DNA from: Flavobacterium sp. HJJ
GTDB lineage: Bacteria > Bacteroidota > Bacteroidia > Flavobacteriales > Flavobacteriaceae
NCBI RefSeq assembly: GCF_015351475.1
Contig: NZ_JADKPR010000001.1
Location: 339,809 to 403,808 of the forward strand
DNA: 64,000 bases
Reading direction: 5' to 3'
The notes under the pieces were generated by a model that saw only the letters and a program-made list of their open reading frames with translations, searched no databases and was not told where the DNA came from. Shown one piece after another: positions 1 through 8,635 of this stretch; position 1 is the first letter of the stretch; every line of letters begins with the position of its first letter. Both the position numbers and the translations under genes were made by a program.

Positions 1-2
1 AA

Positions 3-923
3 AGCGGTTATGGATCCGATGGAACTTACACTGTTGCCAAAATATCATTCCCAAGTCCACTATATAGCGGAAAAAATGTAGAAATATTTTATCCGAAGGG
101 TATTACCGCTCCAAGACCAACTATCTTTTATTCCCATCCTTTTGGTGGTGAAGAAAGCAGCTACAACATTGGTCTATATGAATTCATTGCCAAAAAAGGT
201 TATGTTGTTGTTTTTGCACCCTACCCGACAACCGGTGTCACTGTAGATGAAAGATACAGCACTTTGTGGGAAAGTTTTAAAAAAGCAGTAACCAATTACC
301 CAAATATTATCGATACTTCCAAAGTGGGGTTCATGGGACATTCTTTTGGCGGCGGTGCTTCTTTCGCATTGGCTCACAAAGCATTTATTAACGAAGGCTG
401 GGGACAAAACGGACGTTTTATTTTTACAATGGCACAATGGTATGCACATCAAATCACTCAGGAAGACCTGCAGAATTTTCCAGCCAACACTAAACTTATC
501 ACCCAAGTCTATGACGACGACGTAACCAATGACCACAGGCTGGCAATTGATATTTTCAAAAACATTGCTATTCCAGATTCAGAAAAAGATTTTATTTTAA
601 TCAAAAAAAGTGTTCTCCCATCCTATACTTATACAGCCGAACATAACTTACCCAACACACAATCTGCTTATGATGCATATGATTACTATGGCATTTACAG
701 ACTATTGGATGCTTTGATCGATTATAGTTTTAACGGAAGTGCTGCTGGTAAAAAAACAGCATTAGGAAATGGTTCTGCAGAGCAGATTACAATGCCAAGC
801 TACAATGGACAGGCATTATCACCTCTAGAAGTAACTGATAATCCAACTGCTCTTTACCCTCAAAGTAAGTATCTATTTCCATGCAATAACGCTAACAACC
901 CAAGAATTGCTAATTGTAAATAA
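3..923 (+). CDS. Alpha/beta hydrolase, dienelactone hydrolase/chlorophyllase-like (5' truncated by window edge)
   Basis: The reading frame is open from base 3, so the gene starts outside the window; at least 306 residues are present. The nucleophile elbow GHSFGG is visible about 110 residues in, preceded by a strand-loop rich in hydrophobics (YVVVFAPYP) typical of the alpha/beta hydrolase fold. An HPFGG motif about 50 residues in resembles the oxyanion-hole region of dienelactone hydrolase and PET-hydrolase-like families. A late histidine in AEHNLP could complete the triad. The likely activity is hydrolysis of an ester or similar bond; the substrate is unknown. Two cysteines close to the C-terminus (PCNN and NCK) could form a disulfide, which would fit an exported enzyme, but the signal peptide would lie outside the window. 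A hairpin terminator follows at 1140-1180. Confidence 0.75.
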   Translation, partial: SGYGSDGTYTVAKISFPSPLYSGKNVEIFYPKGITAPRPTIFYSHPFGGEESSYNIGLYEFIAKKGYVVVFAPYPTTGVTVDERYSTLWESFKKAVTNYPNIIDTSKVGFMGHSFGGGASFALAHKAFINEGWGQNGRFIFTMAQWYAHQITQEDLQNFPANTKLITQVYDDDVTNDHRLAIDIFKNIAIPDSEKDFILIKKSVLPSYTYTAEHNLPNTQSAYDAYDYYGIYRLLDALIDYSFNGSAAGKKTALGNGSAEQITMPSYNGQALSPLEVTDNPTALYPQSKYLFPCNNANNPRIANCK

Positions 924-1112
924 ACCACTATGGACAGAAAGTTCATAGTTTTGGTTGGCTGACTAAAAGTCTACAAGGCTGGGTTCCGAAAAATTTATGA
1001 GATTGCCACAGATTCACAAAGTAAAATGATTTTAAAATCTGTGAATCTGTGGCAAAAGAATATTTTTCAGAAGCTAAAGTGCATAGTTTTAAACTTTATT
1101 TGAGACCAATAA
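922..1112 (+). repeat. Dispersed intergenic repeat A, copy 1
   Basis: This ~190-bp segment aligns along its whole length, by eye at about 70% identity, with 56025-56231. Both begin AAACCACTAT and end near ACCAATAA. In the middle is a perfect 15-bp inverted repeat: TTGCCACAGATTCAC at 1003-1017 and its complement at 1041-1055. It lies between the hydrolase and the TonB receptor gene. No reading frame is conserved between the copies, so it looks like a non-coding dispersed repeat able to form a hairpin. Confidence 0.75.
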
Positions 1113-1139
1113 CCCCAAATAACAGCAGTACTATTTATC

Positions 1140-1180
1140 AGCCATTTGATTGAAACCAAAAGTTTCTTCAAATGGCTTTT
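1140..1180 (+). terminator. Probable rho-independent terminator of the hydrolase gene
   Basis: AGCCATTTGA (1140-1149) pairs with TCAAATGGCT (1168-1177). The pairing continues inward through TTGAAAC/GTTTC with one irregularity, and a short T run follows. It lies about 215 bases after the hydrolase stop, on the far side of repeat A, so it may belong to the repeat context rather than to the gene. Confidence 0.5.
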
Positions 1181-1286
1181 ACTATTTATAAAATATGCAA
1201 GAAAACGTTATTAACGATAGATTAACATATTAAATGTACGAATTGAACCTCAATTTATTGACATTTGCAAAATCAAAACCAAAACG

Positions 1287-3689
1287 ATGATTTTTAAGAA
1301 ATTTATTTCCATTCCCCTTCTCCTATTGATTTCTTTTACTGTTTTTTCGCAAGAAAAGAACAATAGCGACTCCAACAAACAAAAATTCACAATTAGCGGA
1401 ACCATTTCGGATACCAAAAGCAACGAAACCCTAATTGGAGTAAACGTAGCTGTCCCTGAATTAAAAATAGCCACTACCACCAATGAATATGGGTTTTATT
1501 CAATCACCCTGCCAAAAGGAGAATATGAAATCAGCATTAGTTATGTTGGTTTTGAAAGTATATCAGAAAAAATCTCATTAGTTAAAAACACAAAAAAAAG
1601 TTATTCTCTTAGTGAATCTGGGCAGGAGCTGAAAGAAGTAGTAATTAGTACCGAAAAAAATACTGCCAACATTAGAAAACCAGAAATGAGCGTTAACAAA
1701 CTGTCTATTTCGGCAATTAAAAAAATGCCTGTTGTTATGGGAGAAGTAGATGTTATCAAATCTATTTTGTTTCTGCCGGGTGTTACTAATGCAGGTGAAG
1801 GCCAGTCTGGATTTAATGTTCGTGGCGGTGGTGCCGATCAAAATTTAATTCTCTTAGACGAAGCCACTATTTTTAATTCCTCTCACGTTTTTGGTTTTTT
1901 CTCTGTTTTCAATCCTGACGCTATCAAGGATTTAAAATTATACAAAGGCGGAATTCCTTCTAAATATGGAGGAAGAGCATCATCGGTTTTGGACATTTAT
2001 CAAAAAGATGGAAACAGTAATGATTTCCACATGAATGGAGGAATTGGATTAATTACCAGCCGAATTCTTGCTGAAGGTCCAATCGTAAAAGACAAAGGAT
2101 CATTTCTGGTTGGAGGCCGTGCTTCTTACGCGCATCTCTTTCTAAAATTAGCCGATAATGACAACTCAGCTTATTTTTATGATTTAAATACTAAGCTCAA
2201 CTATAAATTCGACCCAAACAACAGTTTATATCTTTCTGGGTATTTTGGCCGGGATGTATTTTCTTTAAACGAAACTTTTGCCAATACATATGGTAATGCA
2301 ACATTAAACCTAAGATGGAATCATCTTTTCAGCGAAAAATTATTTTCTAACTTATCGTTTATCTACAGCAATTACTATTATGGATTAACACTTGATTTTC
2401 TTGGATTTAATTGGGATTCCGGAATCAAAAATTACAATCTGAAATACGATTTCAAACATTATATATCCAATAATATAAAACTAAACTACGGATTCAACTC
2501 CACCTACTACAACTTCAATCCGGGAACAATAGATCCTAGCAGTCCCGATTCTACCATCAACTTTAAGCAGTTAGAAAAAAAATACGCTTTTGAAAATGGA
2601 ATTTACGCAGAAGCGGAACAGATTCTAACTGATAAACTTGCCATCAATTATGGTGCCCGTTTCAGTATTTTTAACAGACTCGGAAATTCCACTGTCAATC
2701 AATACGAGAATAACCAGCCGGTAGCTTACGATTCAGATTTAAAAATTTATGAAAAAGCAACACCTATCGGAACTACTTCATACAAAAAGAATCAATCTAT
2801 AGCTACTTACAATTATTTCGAACCACGCCTTTCGGCAGCATACGAATTAAACAAAAACCAATCGGTAAAAGCAAGTTATAACCGCATGGTACAGTACCTG
2901 CAGTTGGTTTCTAACACTGCTTCCCCAACCCCGCTCGATGTCTGGACACCAAGTGATAATTACATCAAACCTCAGATTGCCGACCAAGTAGCTATTGGCT
3001 ATTTCAATAATTTTAAAGATAATTTATACACCTTAGAATTAGAAAGTTTCTATAAAAAAATTAAAAACAGAATGGATTATATTGACGGAGCCGATTTAGT
3101 TGCCAATGAAGCCATCGAACAGGTAATCCTTAACGGAGAAATGCGCTCCTATGGTTTAGAAGTATTACTGCGGAAAAATTCAGGAAAGTTAAATGGCTGG
3201 ATTGCCTACACAATTTCCAAATCACAGCAGAGAACTCCAGGAAGAACCCCGGACGAAATTGGAATCAACAATGGCCAATGGTACCGTTCAGCTTATGACA
3301 AACTTCACAACATAGCTGCAACGGCAAATTACACTTTAAATCAAAAATGGAATTTTGGCGGTAATTTTACCTTACAGTCTGGACAGCCTACAAACTTTCC
3401 AAACGGACAATATGTTTACCAAGGCATTACGATACCAAGCTATGGAGAGCGAAACAGAAACAGCCTTCCTATCTATCATCACTTAGATATTTCGGCGACT
3501 TACATTCCAAAACCATACAAAAATAAAGGCTGGCAGGGCGAATGGGTTTTTAGCATCTATAATATTTACAACCGAAAAAATGCCGCTTCAATCAGCTTTA
3601 GAGAAAATGCAGATACTGGTGCAAACGAAGCTGTAAAACTATCTATTTTTGGAGCTGTTCCTTCAGTTTCTTATAACTTTAAATTTTAA
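1287..3689 (+). CDS. TonB-dependent outer-membrane receptor with CarboxypepD_reg-like N-terminal domain
   Basis: This is an 800-residue outer-membrane transporter that would take up a ligand using TonB/ExbBD energy. A signal peptide occupies residues 1-21 (ending VFSQ). It is followed by a carboxypeptidase-regulatory-like beta-sandwich (about 34-115, with TISGTISD, GVNV and YGFYSITLPKGEY). The plug domain runs about 125-235 (VRGGGADQNLILLDEA). The rest is a 22-stranded-barrel-like region ending in the aromatic SVSYNFKF, a typical outer-membrane C-terminal signature. At 800 residues it is shorter than SusC-type receptors (about 1000), and no SusD follows. The next gene, four bases downstream, is a DUF4249 lipoprotein, and the two surely form an operon. 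The substrate cannot be read from sequence. The start is chosen because the signal peptide begins there. Confidence 0.93.
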   Translation: MIFKKFISIPLLLLISFTVFSQEKNNSDSNKQKFTISGTISDTKSNETLIGVNVAVPELKIATTTNEYGFYSITLPKGEYEISISYVGFESISEKISLVKNTKKSYSLSESGQELKEVVISTEKNTANIRKPEMSVNKLSISAIKKMPVVMGEVDVIKSILFLPGVTNAGEGQSGFNVRGGGADQNLILLDEATIFNSSHVFGFFSVFNPDAIKDLKLYKGGIPSKYGGRASSVLDIYQKDGNSNDFHMNGGIGLITSRILAEGPIVKDKGSFLVGGRASYAHLFLKLADNDNSAYFYDLNTKLNYKFDPNNSLYLSGYFGRDVFSLNETFANTYGNATLNLRWNHLFSEKLFSNLSFIYSNYYYGLTLDFLGFNWDSGIKNYNLKYDFKHYISNNIKLNYGFNSTYYNFNPGTIDPSSPDSTINFKQLEKKYAFENGIYAEAEQILTDKLAINYGARFSIFNRLGNSTVNQYENNQPVAYDSDLKIYEKATPIGTTSYKKNQSIATYNYFEPRLSAAYELNKNQSVKASYNRMVQYLQLVSNTASPTPLDVWTPSDNYIKPQIADQVAIGYFNNFKDNLYTLELESFYKKIKNRMDYIDGADLVANEAIEQVILNGEMRSYGLEVLLRKNSGKLNGWIAYTISKSQQRTPGRTPDEIGINNGQWYRSAYDKLHNIAATANYTLNQKWNFGGNFTLQSGQPTNFPNGQYVYQGITIPSYGERNRNSLPIYHHLDISATYIPKPYKNKGWQGEWVFSIYNIYNRKNAASISFRENADTGANEAVKLSIFGAVPSVSYNFKF

Positions 3690-3693
3690 CACG

Positions 3694-4530
3694 ATGAAAA
3701 ACATTAAACGATACATAGCCCTTTTAATAGCTTCATTATCAATAATCAGCTGCGAAGATGTAGTCAATGTAGATTTAGAAACTGCCGCGCCAAAATTAGT
3801 TATAGATGCTTCTATCAAATGGGAAAAAGAAACAACTGGAAATGTTCAGAAAATTAAATTAACAACCACAACCGATTATTATTCTACAACAATCCCTGCT
3901 GCCACAGGAGCTGTAGTCACAGTAACCAACACTACAATGAGTACACCTGCCGTTTTCCAATTCATCGAAGACGGACAGACCGGAGAATACACTTGCAATA
4001 ATTTCAAGCCCGTTATCGGAAATGAGTATGCCCTTAACATAACCTACAAAGGACAGACATTTACTTCAAGCTCTACTTTTATGGCCAGTCCTGTCATTAC
4101 AGAAACTGAGCAGGCTTTAAAACCAGGAATCGAAGGTAAAGACGTATATGAAATCAAATTCTATTTTCAGGACAATGGATCCGAAGACAATTTTTACCTG
4201 ATAGGTGCAAAAAACAAAAATATTGCTTATCCTGAATACGGTGTTATTAACAACGAATTTTATCAAGGCAATCAAATGTTTGCATTCTACAGAGACGATA
4301 AACTAAAAAAAGGTGACGAAATTCAGTTCAGCCTGCAGGGAATCACCGAAAAATACAGCAATTACATGAGTAAACTACTCAGCATTGCGGGCAGTGATAC
4401 CGGCAGTCCATTTGCCACTGCACCGGCAACCCTGAGAGGAAATATCGTAAACAAAACCAATCCCGATGATTATCCGTTAGGCTTCTTCCATCTCGGCGAA
4501 ATAGATTCAGACACTTATACAATTCAGTAG
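3694..4530 (+). CDS. DUF4249 family lipoprotein, partner of the TonB receptor
   Basis: This is a 278-residue lipoprotein. Starting at the ATG at 3694 gives a clean lipoprotein signal peptide with lipobox SIISC (Cys 20), followed by EDVVNVDLETAAPKLVIDA, the characteristic DUF4249 opening. An upstream in-frame start at 3649 would lie inside the receptor gene and spoil the signal peptide, so it was not used. The gene begins four bases after the receptor stop. DUF4249 proteins are repeatedly found beside TonB receptors of this size in Bacteroidota and are presumed to sit at the cell surface with the receptor, in a SusD-like accessory position. That role is inference; the biochemical function of the family is not established. 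Confidence 0.87.
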   Translation: MKNIKRYIALLIASLSIISCEDVVNVDLETAAPKLVIDASIKWEKETTGNVQKIKLTTTTDYYSTTIPAATGAVVTVTNTTMSTPAVFQFIEDGQTGEYTCNNFKPVIGNEYALNITYKGQTFTSSSTFMASPVITETEQALKPGIEGKDVYEIKFYFQDNGSEDNFYLIGAKNKNIAYPEYGVINNEFYQGNQMFAFYRDDKLKKGDEIQFSLQGITEKYSNYMSKLLSIAGSDTGSPFATAPATLRGNIVNKTNPDDYPLGFFHLGEIDSDTYTIQ

Positions 4531-4566
4531 CTGATCCAGCTATCCATTTAAGACTGAAGATTAACA

Positions 4567-4673
4567 ATTTTAGATTTTAGATATTTCATAACTTTACAGA
4601 AAATCTAGGTAGAATTCAAAAAATCTATATTCTATATTCTGAAATCAAAAATCTGCATTCTAAAATCTAAAAT
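4567..4673. repeat. Inverted repeat flanking the intergenic space before the thiamine pyrophosphokinase gene
   Basis: ATTTTAGATTTTAGA at 4567-4581 is perfectly complementary to 4659-4673 (15 bp). The ~77 bases between are AT-rich and contain more AATCTA-type repeats. The right arm ends three bases before the next start codon. It could act as a weak terminator, or it may be one of the AATCTAAAATC-type dispersed repeats of flavobacterial intergenic DNA. Confidence 0.5.
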
Positions 4674-4676
4674 CAA

Positions 4677-5339
4677 ATGTCCTCACACCATATCGTCCGC
4701 GACGACCAAGAACCCGCTTTGATAATTGCCAACGGAGCCGCCTGCCATCCCGAGTTACTGGGACAGCTGCTTGAATGGTCTCCACTGGTAATTGTACTCG
4801 ACTCTGCTATTGAGCGCGTTATGGAACTGGGCATAAAAGTAGATGTGTTGTTGGGTGATTTTGACAGGGGATTTGACCCCGAGTACTATAAAGAAAAGCA
4901 GTTTCCGCTGGAAATTGTCTACACTCCAGATCAAACCAAAACCGATTTAGAAAAAGCGCTGGATTATTTAATCGAAAGAAAAATTCCAGCTGTAAACATT
5001 ATTTGGGCCACTGGCAGAAGAGCCGATCACACTATTACCAATCTTACCAATATTGTCCGTTATCGCAATCTGATTAAAATTGTCATACTCGACGACCATT
5101 CCAAAATATTTTTGCTACCTAGCAAATTCGAAAAATGGTACACAGCAGGCACTCCTATTTCATTAATACCTATTGGAGTTGTAAACGGAATCTATTCTGA
5201 AAATCTGGTTTATCAATTGGAAAATGACACTCTGACCATGGGATACAGAACCGGAAGCAGTAATGCCGTTGCCAATGATGGAATTGTTACCATCAGCCAC
5301 ACCGATGGCGATCTGTTACTAATGGAGTGTTTTGATTAG
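4677..5339 (+). CDS. thiN: Thiamine pyrophosphokinase (thiamine diphosphokinase)
   Basis: This cytosolic enzyme transfers pyrophosphate from ATP to thiamine to make thiamine diphosphate. The 220 residues carry the family signatures: VLLGDFDRG near residue 58 (the usual LGDFDS magnesium site), DQTKTDLEKAL near 84 and ATGRRADHTITNL near 105. A small C-terminal beta-sandwich with RTGSSNAVANDGI closes the thiamine site. The length matches the family (about 210-230). No thiamine biosynthesis genes or TPP riboswitch were seen nearby, so it probably serves salvage. The start follows directly on an inverted repeat; no alternative in-frame start is better. Confidence 0.9.
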   Translation: MSSHHIVRDDQEPALIIANGAACHPELLGQLLEWSPLVIVLDSAIERVMELGIKVDVLLGDFDRGFDPEYYKEKQFPLEIVYTPDQTKTDLEKALDYLIERKIPAVNIIWATGRRADHTITNLTNIVRYRNLIKIVILDDHSKIFLLPSKFEKWYTAGTPISLIPIGVVNGIYSENLVYQLENDTLTMGYRTGSSNAVANDGIVTISHTDGDLLLMECFD

Positions 5340-5415
5340 CTTAAGTTTTAAGCCTACCCAATTTTAAATAAACAACTATAAATAAGCGCAATAGAAATTT
5401 AAAAAAAGTAATGAC

Positions 5416-5423
5416 TATCTTTG
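5416..5423 (+). promoter_or_regulatory. -7 element for rlmF
   Basis: TATCTTTG matches the Bacteroidota -7 consensus TAnnTTTG. If transcription starts about four bases after it, the leader to the ATG at 5441 is about 14 bases. The box lies inside the longer open frame from 5411, which argues that the upstream ATG is not used. No convincing -33 TTTG was found. Confidence 0.55.
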
Positions 5424-5440
5424 CAGCGAAATTTAAAATA

Positions 5441-6445
5441 ATGAAACCTACAAAGAATACCGAAAAGACAACACTGCACCCAAGAAATCTCCACCGATTT
5501 GGATACGACTTTAAACTATTGACGCTAAATTACCCCGAATTAAGCGAATTTGTTTTCGTCAACGAACACAGCAGTGGCTCGAGCGATAGTGAACAGACGA
5601 AGCAAACAATTGATTTCAGTAATCCTGATGCAGTAAAAGCACTTAACAATGCTTTACTTATTACCAATTACGACATACAAAACTGGGATATTCCAGCAAA
5701 TTTCCTTTGCCCTCCCATCCCTGGAAGAGCTGATTATATTCATTTTCTCGCCGATTTACTGGCAACGGCAAACAATGGTGTCATTCCGGAAGGAGAAAAC
5801 GTTATGGGACTCGATGTTGGTATTGGTGCCAACTGTATTTATCCGATTCTCGGGAACTCTATTTACGGCTGGTCATTCGTAGGAACAGACATTGATGAAA
5901 ATGCACTTCAAAACTGCAAAAAAATCATTGGTCAAAATCCAAAATTAACCGAAGCTGTCAGTCTGCAGTTACAGGTAAATTCCCGTTTTATTTTCAAAAA
6001 TATAATAACTCCCGAAGACCGTTTTACGTTTACTATCTGCAATCCGCCTTTCCATTCCTCATCGGAAGAAGCTGCAAAAAATAATCTCCGTAAAGTAAAT
6101 AATCTGGCATCAAATGCTTCCAAAGCAATGACCCGAGGCAGAACCGAACGGAACGAAGTTAAACCAGTTCTCAACTTTGGCGGACATAATGCTGAATTGT
6201 GGTGCGAAGGCGGTGAATTGGGTTTTGTCAAACAAATGATTTTTGAAAGTGTCAAATATCCAATGCAGTGTCTTTGGTTTACAACTTTAGTCTCCAAGCA
6301 GTCCAATCTGAATACAATCTACAAAACTTTAAATCATGTAGGAGCTATTCATAAAACCATAGAAATGGCGCAAGGGCAAAAAACAAGCCGTTTCGTTGCT
6401 TGGACCTTTATGAGTGAATCACAGCAAAAAGCGTGGAAATTTTAG
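5441..6445 (+). CDS. rlmF: 23S rRNA (adenine(1618)-N6)-methyltransferase RlmF
   Basis: This SAM-dependent enzyme N6-methylates A1618 of 23S rRNA. With the start at 5441 it has 334 residues and opens MKPTKNTEKTTLHPRNLHR, close to known RlmF N-termini (KKxLHPRNxHxxxYDF). The SAM-binding motif is GLDVGIGANCIYP near residue 130, and the catalytic N6-methyltransferase motif IV is NPPFH near 192. Both are diagnostic for this family. The alternative ATG at 5411 adds ten residues but precedes the -7 promoter box, so it was rejected. The gene stands alone between thiN and uvrB in the same direction. Confidence 0.92.
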   Translation: MKPTKNTEKTTLHPRNLHRFGYDFKLLTLNYPELSEFVFVNEHSSGSSDSEQTKQTIDFSNPDAVKALNNALLITNYDIQNWDIPANFLCPPIPGRADYIHFLADLLATANNGVIPEGENVMGLDVGIGANCIYPILGNSIYGWSFVGTDIDENALQNCKKIIGQNPKLTEAVSLQLQVNSRFIFKNIITPEDRFTFTICNPPFHSSSEEAAKNNLRKVNNLASNASKAMTRGRTERNEVKPVLNFGGHNAELWCEGGELGFVKQMIFESVKYPMQCLWFTTLVSKQSNLNTIYKTLNHVGAIHKTIEMAQGQKTSRFVAWTFMSESQQKAWKF

Positions 6446-6503
6446 GATTTTAGCAGCCAATTTACTTTGTATCTTTACGGTTCAGTATCATAGACTCTAA
6501 AAC

Positions 6504-8495
6504 ATGAATTTTCAAGTCATATCCGATTATAAGCCAAAAGGCGACCAGCCGCAAGCCATTGAGAAATTAACTCAAGGTATTGAGGCAGGCGAACAATTCC
6601 AAACTTTACTTGGAGTTACAGGTTCAGGAAAAACGTTCACTGTCGCTAATGTAATTCAGGAAGTGCAGCGTCCAACTTTGGTTTTGGCACACAATAAAAC
6701 CTTGGCGGCACAGCTGTATTCCGAATTCAAACAATTTTTCCCCAATAATGCGGTAGAATATTTCGTTTCTTATTACGATTATTACCAGCCAGAGGCTTTT
6801 ATGCCTGTTACGGGTGTTTTCATCGAAAAAGATTTATCCATTAATGAAGAGCTTGAAAAAATGCGTTTGAGCACCACTTCTTCTCTGCTTTCAGGCCGAC
6901 GCGATATTTTGGTTGTCGCATCAGTTTCCTGTCTGTATGGTATTGGAAATCCTGTTGAATTTCAAAAAAATGTAATTGCGATTGAGCGCGATCAGGTCAT
7001 TTCGAGAACCAAATTACTGCATAGTTTAGTGCAAAGTTTATACTCCAGAACAGAAGCCGATTTTACGCCCGGTAATTTCCGCATTAAAGGTGACACGGTC
7101 GAAGTCTATCCAAGTTATGCTGATGATGGATTCCGGATTCATTTTTTTGGAGATGAAATAGAAGAAATAGAAAGCTTTGATGTAAAGACATCCAAAGTTA
7201 TTGAAAGATACGAAAAACTGACAATTTACCCAGCCAATATGTTTGTCACTTCGCCTGATGTACTGCAGAATGCTATTTGGGAAATCCAGCAGGATTTGGT
7301 TAAACAAGTTGATTATTTCAAAGAAATAGGCAAGCACCTTGAAGCCAAACGATTAGAAGAACGAACTAATTTTGACTTAGAAATGATTCGGGAATTAGGT
7401 TATTGCTCAGGAATTGAGAATTATTCCCGTTACCTTGACGGAAGAGAAGCAGGAACTCGTCCTTTTTGCTTATTAGATTATTTCCCTAATGATTATCTCA
7501 TGGTTGTTGACGAAAGCCATGTAACGGTTTCACAAGTGCACGCTATGTATGGAGGCGACCGAAGCCGTAAGGAAAATTTGGTTGAATATGGTTTTCGACT
7601 GCCTGCAGCTATGGACAACCGTCCGCTGAAATTTGAAGAGTTCGAAGCCATGCAAAATCAGGTTATTTATGTTTCTGCAACACCAGCCGATTATGAACTG
7701 CAAAAATCAGATGGCGTGTATGTTGAGCAAGTAATCCGCCCAACTGGATTATTAGATCCAATTATTGAAATTCGTCCGAGCTTGAATCAAATCGATGATC
7801 TGATTGAGGAAATTCAGCAGCGGTGTGAATTGGACGAACGTGTTCTAGTAACGACTTTGACCAAAAGAATGGCAGAAGAATTAGCCAAGTACTTAACAAA
7901 AGTTAGTATTCGCTGTCGTTACATCCACTCGGATGTTGACACGCTGGAACGCATTGAAATCATGCAGGATTTACGAAAAGGAATATTTGATGTTTTGATT
8001 GGTGTCAACTTATTAAGAGAAGGTTTGGATTTACCCGAAGTTTCTCTAGTTGCGATTCTCGATGCAGATAAAGAAGGATTTTTGAGAAGCCATCGTTCTT
8101 TAACACAGACCATTGGCCGTGCAGCGAGAAACCTGAATGGAAAAGCAATTATGTATGCGGATAAAATTACTGCCAGTATGCAGAAAACCATTGACGAAAC
8201 TAGTTACAGAAGAACCAAACAAATCAATTTCAATACAGAAAATAATATTGTCCCGCAGGCATTGAACAAAAAAATTGAAAGTGCCTTCACTAACAACAAA
8301 TTGGCTGAATACGAATTAGGACACACTATGAATATTGCTGCCGAACCGGAAACCGCCTATATGTCCAAACCTGATTTAGAAAAACTCATCCGCGAAAAGC
8401 GAAAAGCAATGGAAAAAGCAGCAAAAGATCTGGATTTTATGCAGGCAGCAAAACTGCGTGATGAGATTAAGGCACTGCAGGAAAAAATCAATTAA
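6504..8495 (+). CDS. uvrB: Excinuclease ABC subunit UvrB
   Basis: This is the DNA-damage verification helicase-like subunit of nucleotide excision repair; it partners UvrA and UvrC. At 663 residues it is of normal length. Walker A is GVTGSGKT (about 37-44), and the DNA-inserting beta-hairpin has SYYDYYQPEAF (about 89-99). A DEAD-type Walker B appears as VVDESH. Helicase motifs V and VI appear as GVNLLREGLDLPEVSLV and QTIGRAARN. The C-terminal UVR motif that contacts UvrC is at about 620-660 (MEKAAKDLDFMQAAKLRDEI). It ends ahead of a perfect 19-bp inverted repeat that probably terminates transcription. Confidence 0.97.
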   Translation: MNFQVISDYKPKGDQPQAIEKLTQGIEAGEQFQTLLGVTGSGKTFTVANVIQEVQRPTLVLAHNKTLAAQLYSEFKQFFPNNAVEYFVSYYDYYQPEAFMPVTGVFIEKDLSINEELEKMRLSTTSSLLSGRRDILVVASVSCLYGIGNPVEFQKNVIAIERDQVISRTKLLHSLVQSLYSRTEADFTPGNFRIKGDTVEVYPSYADDGFRIHFFGDEIEEIESFDVKTSKVIERYEKLTIYPANMFVTSPDVLQNAIWEIQQDLVKQVDYFKEIGKHLEAKRLEERTNFDLEMIRELGYCSGIENYSRYLDGREAGTRPFCLLDYFPNDYLMVVDESHVTVSQVHAMYGGDRSRKENLVEYGFRLPAAMDNRPLKFEEFEAMQNQVIYVSATPADYELQKSDGVYVEQVIRPTGLLDPIIEIRPSLNQIDDLIEEIQQRCELDERVLVTTLTKRMAEELAKYLTKVSIRCRYIHSDVDTLERIEIMQDLRKGIFDVLIGVNLLREGLDLPEVSLVAILDADKEGFLRSHRSLTQTIGRAARNLNGKAIMYADKITASMQKTIDETSYRRTKQINFNTENNIVPQALNKKIESAFTNNKLAEYELGHTMNIAAEPETAYMSKPDLEKLIREKRKAMEKAAKDLDFMQAAKLRDEIKALQEKIN

Positions 8496-8532
8496 AAATT
8501 AAAACACTTTTTTAAAATTTAAAAATTTAAAA

Positions 8533-8595
8533 ACCATTAAGATATTAAGAATCATTAAGCCTCTAAAAGCTTAACTTTCTTAATATCTTAATGGT
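8533..8595. terminator. Perfect 19-bp inverted repeat between convergent genes (bidirectional terminator or repeat hairpin)
   Basis: ACCATTAAGATATTAAGAA at 8533-8551 is perfectly complementary to 8577-8595, with a 25-base loop. It lies between the 3' ends of uvrB and the TerB-like gene. There is little G+C and no strong T run, so it is not a classical terminator. A half-copy-like string (ACATTAAGATTCATTAAGCA) occurs near 47109, which suggests a repeat family. Confidence 0.55.
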
Positions 8596-8635
8596 AAATA
8601 ATGTTTTGAAAGAGAAAAACGACAAGACTTTAAAA

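Noticed and set aside
174..536. Minus-strand 120-codon frame opposite the hydrolase
   Set aside because: It lies inside a gene with convincing motifs on the other strand and has no motif, promoter or signal of its own; the many similar opposite-strand frames were dismissed for the same reason.
5411..5440. Upstream in-frame start for rlmF
   Set aside because: The -7 promoter box TATCTTTG lies within these bases, so transcription would begin after this ATG.
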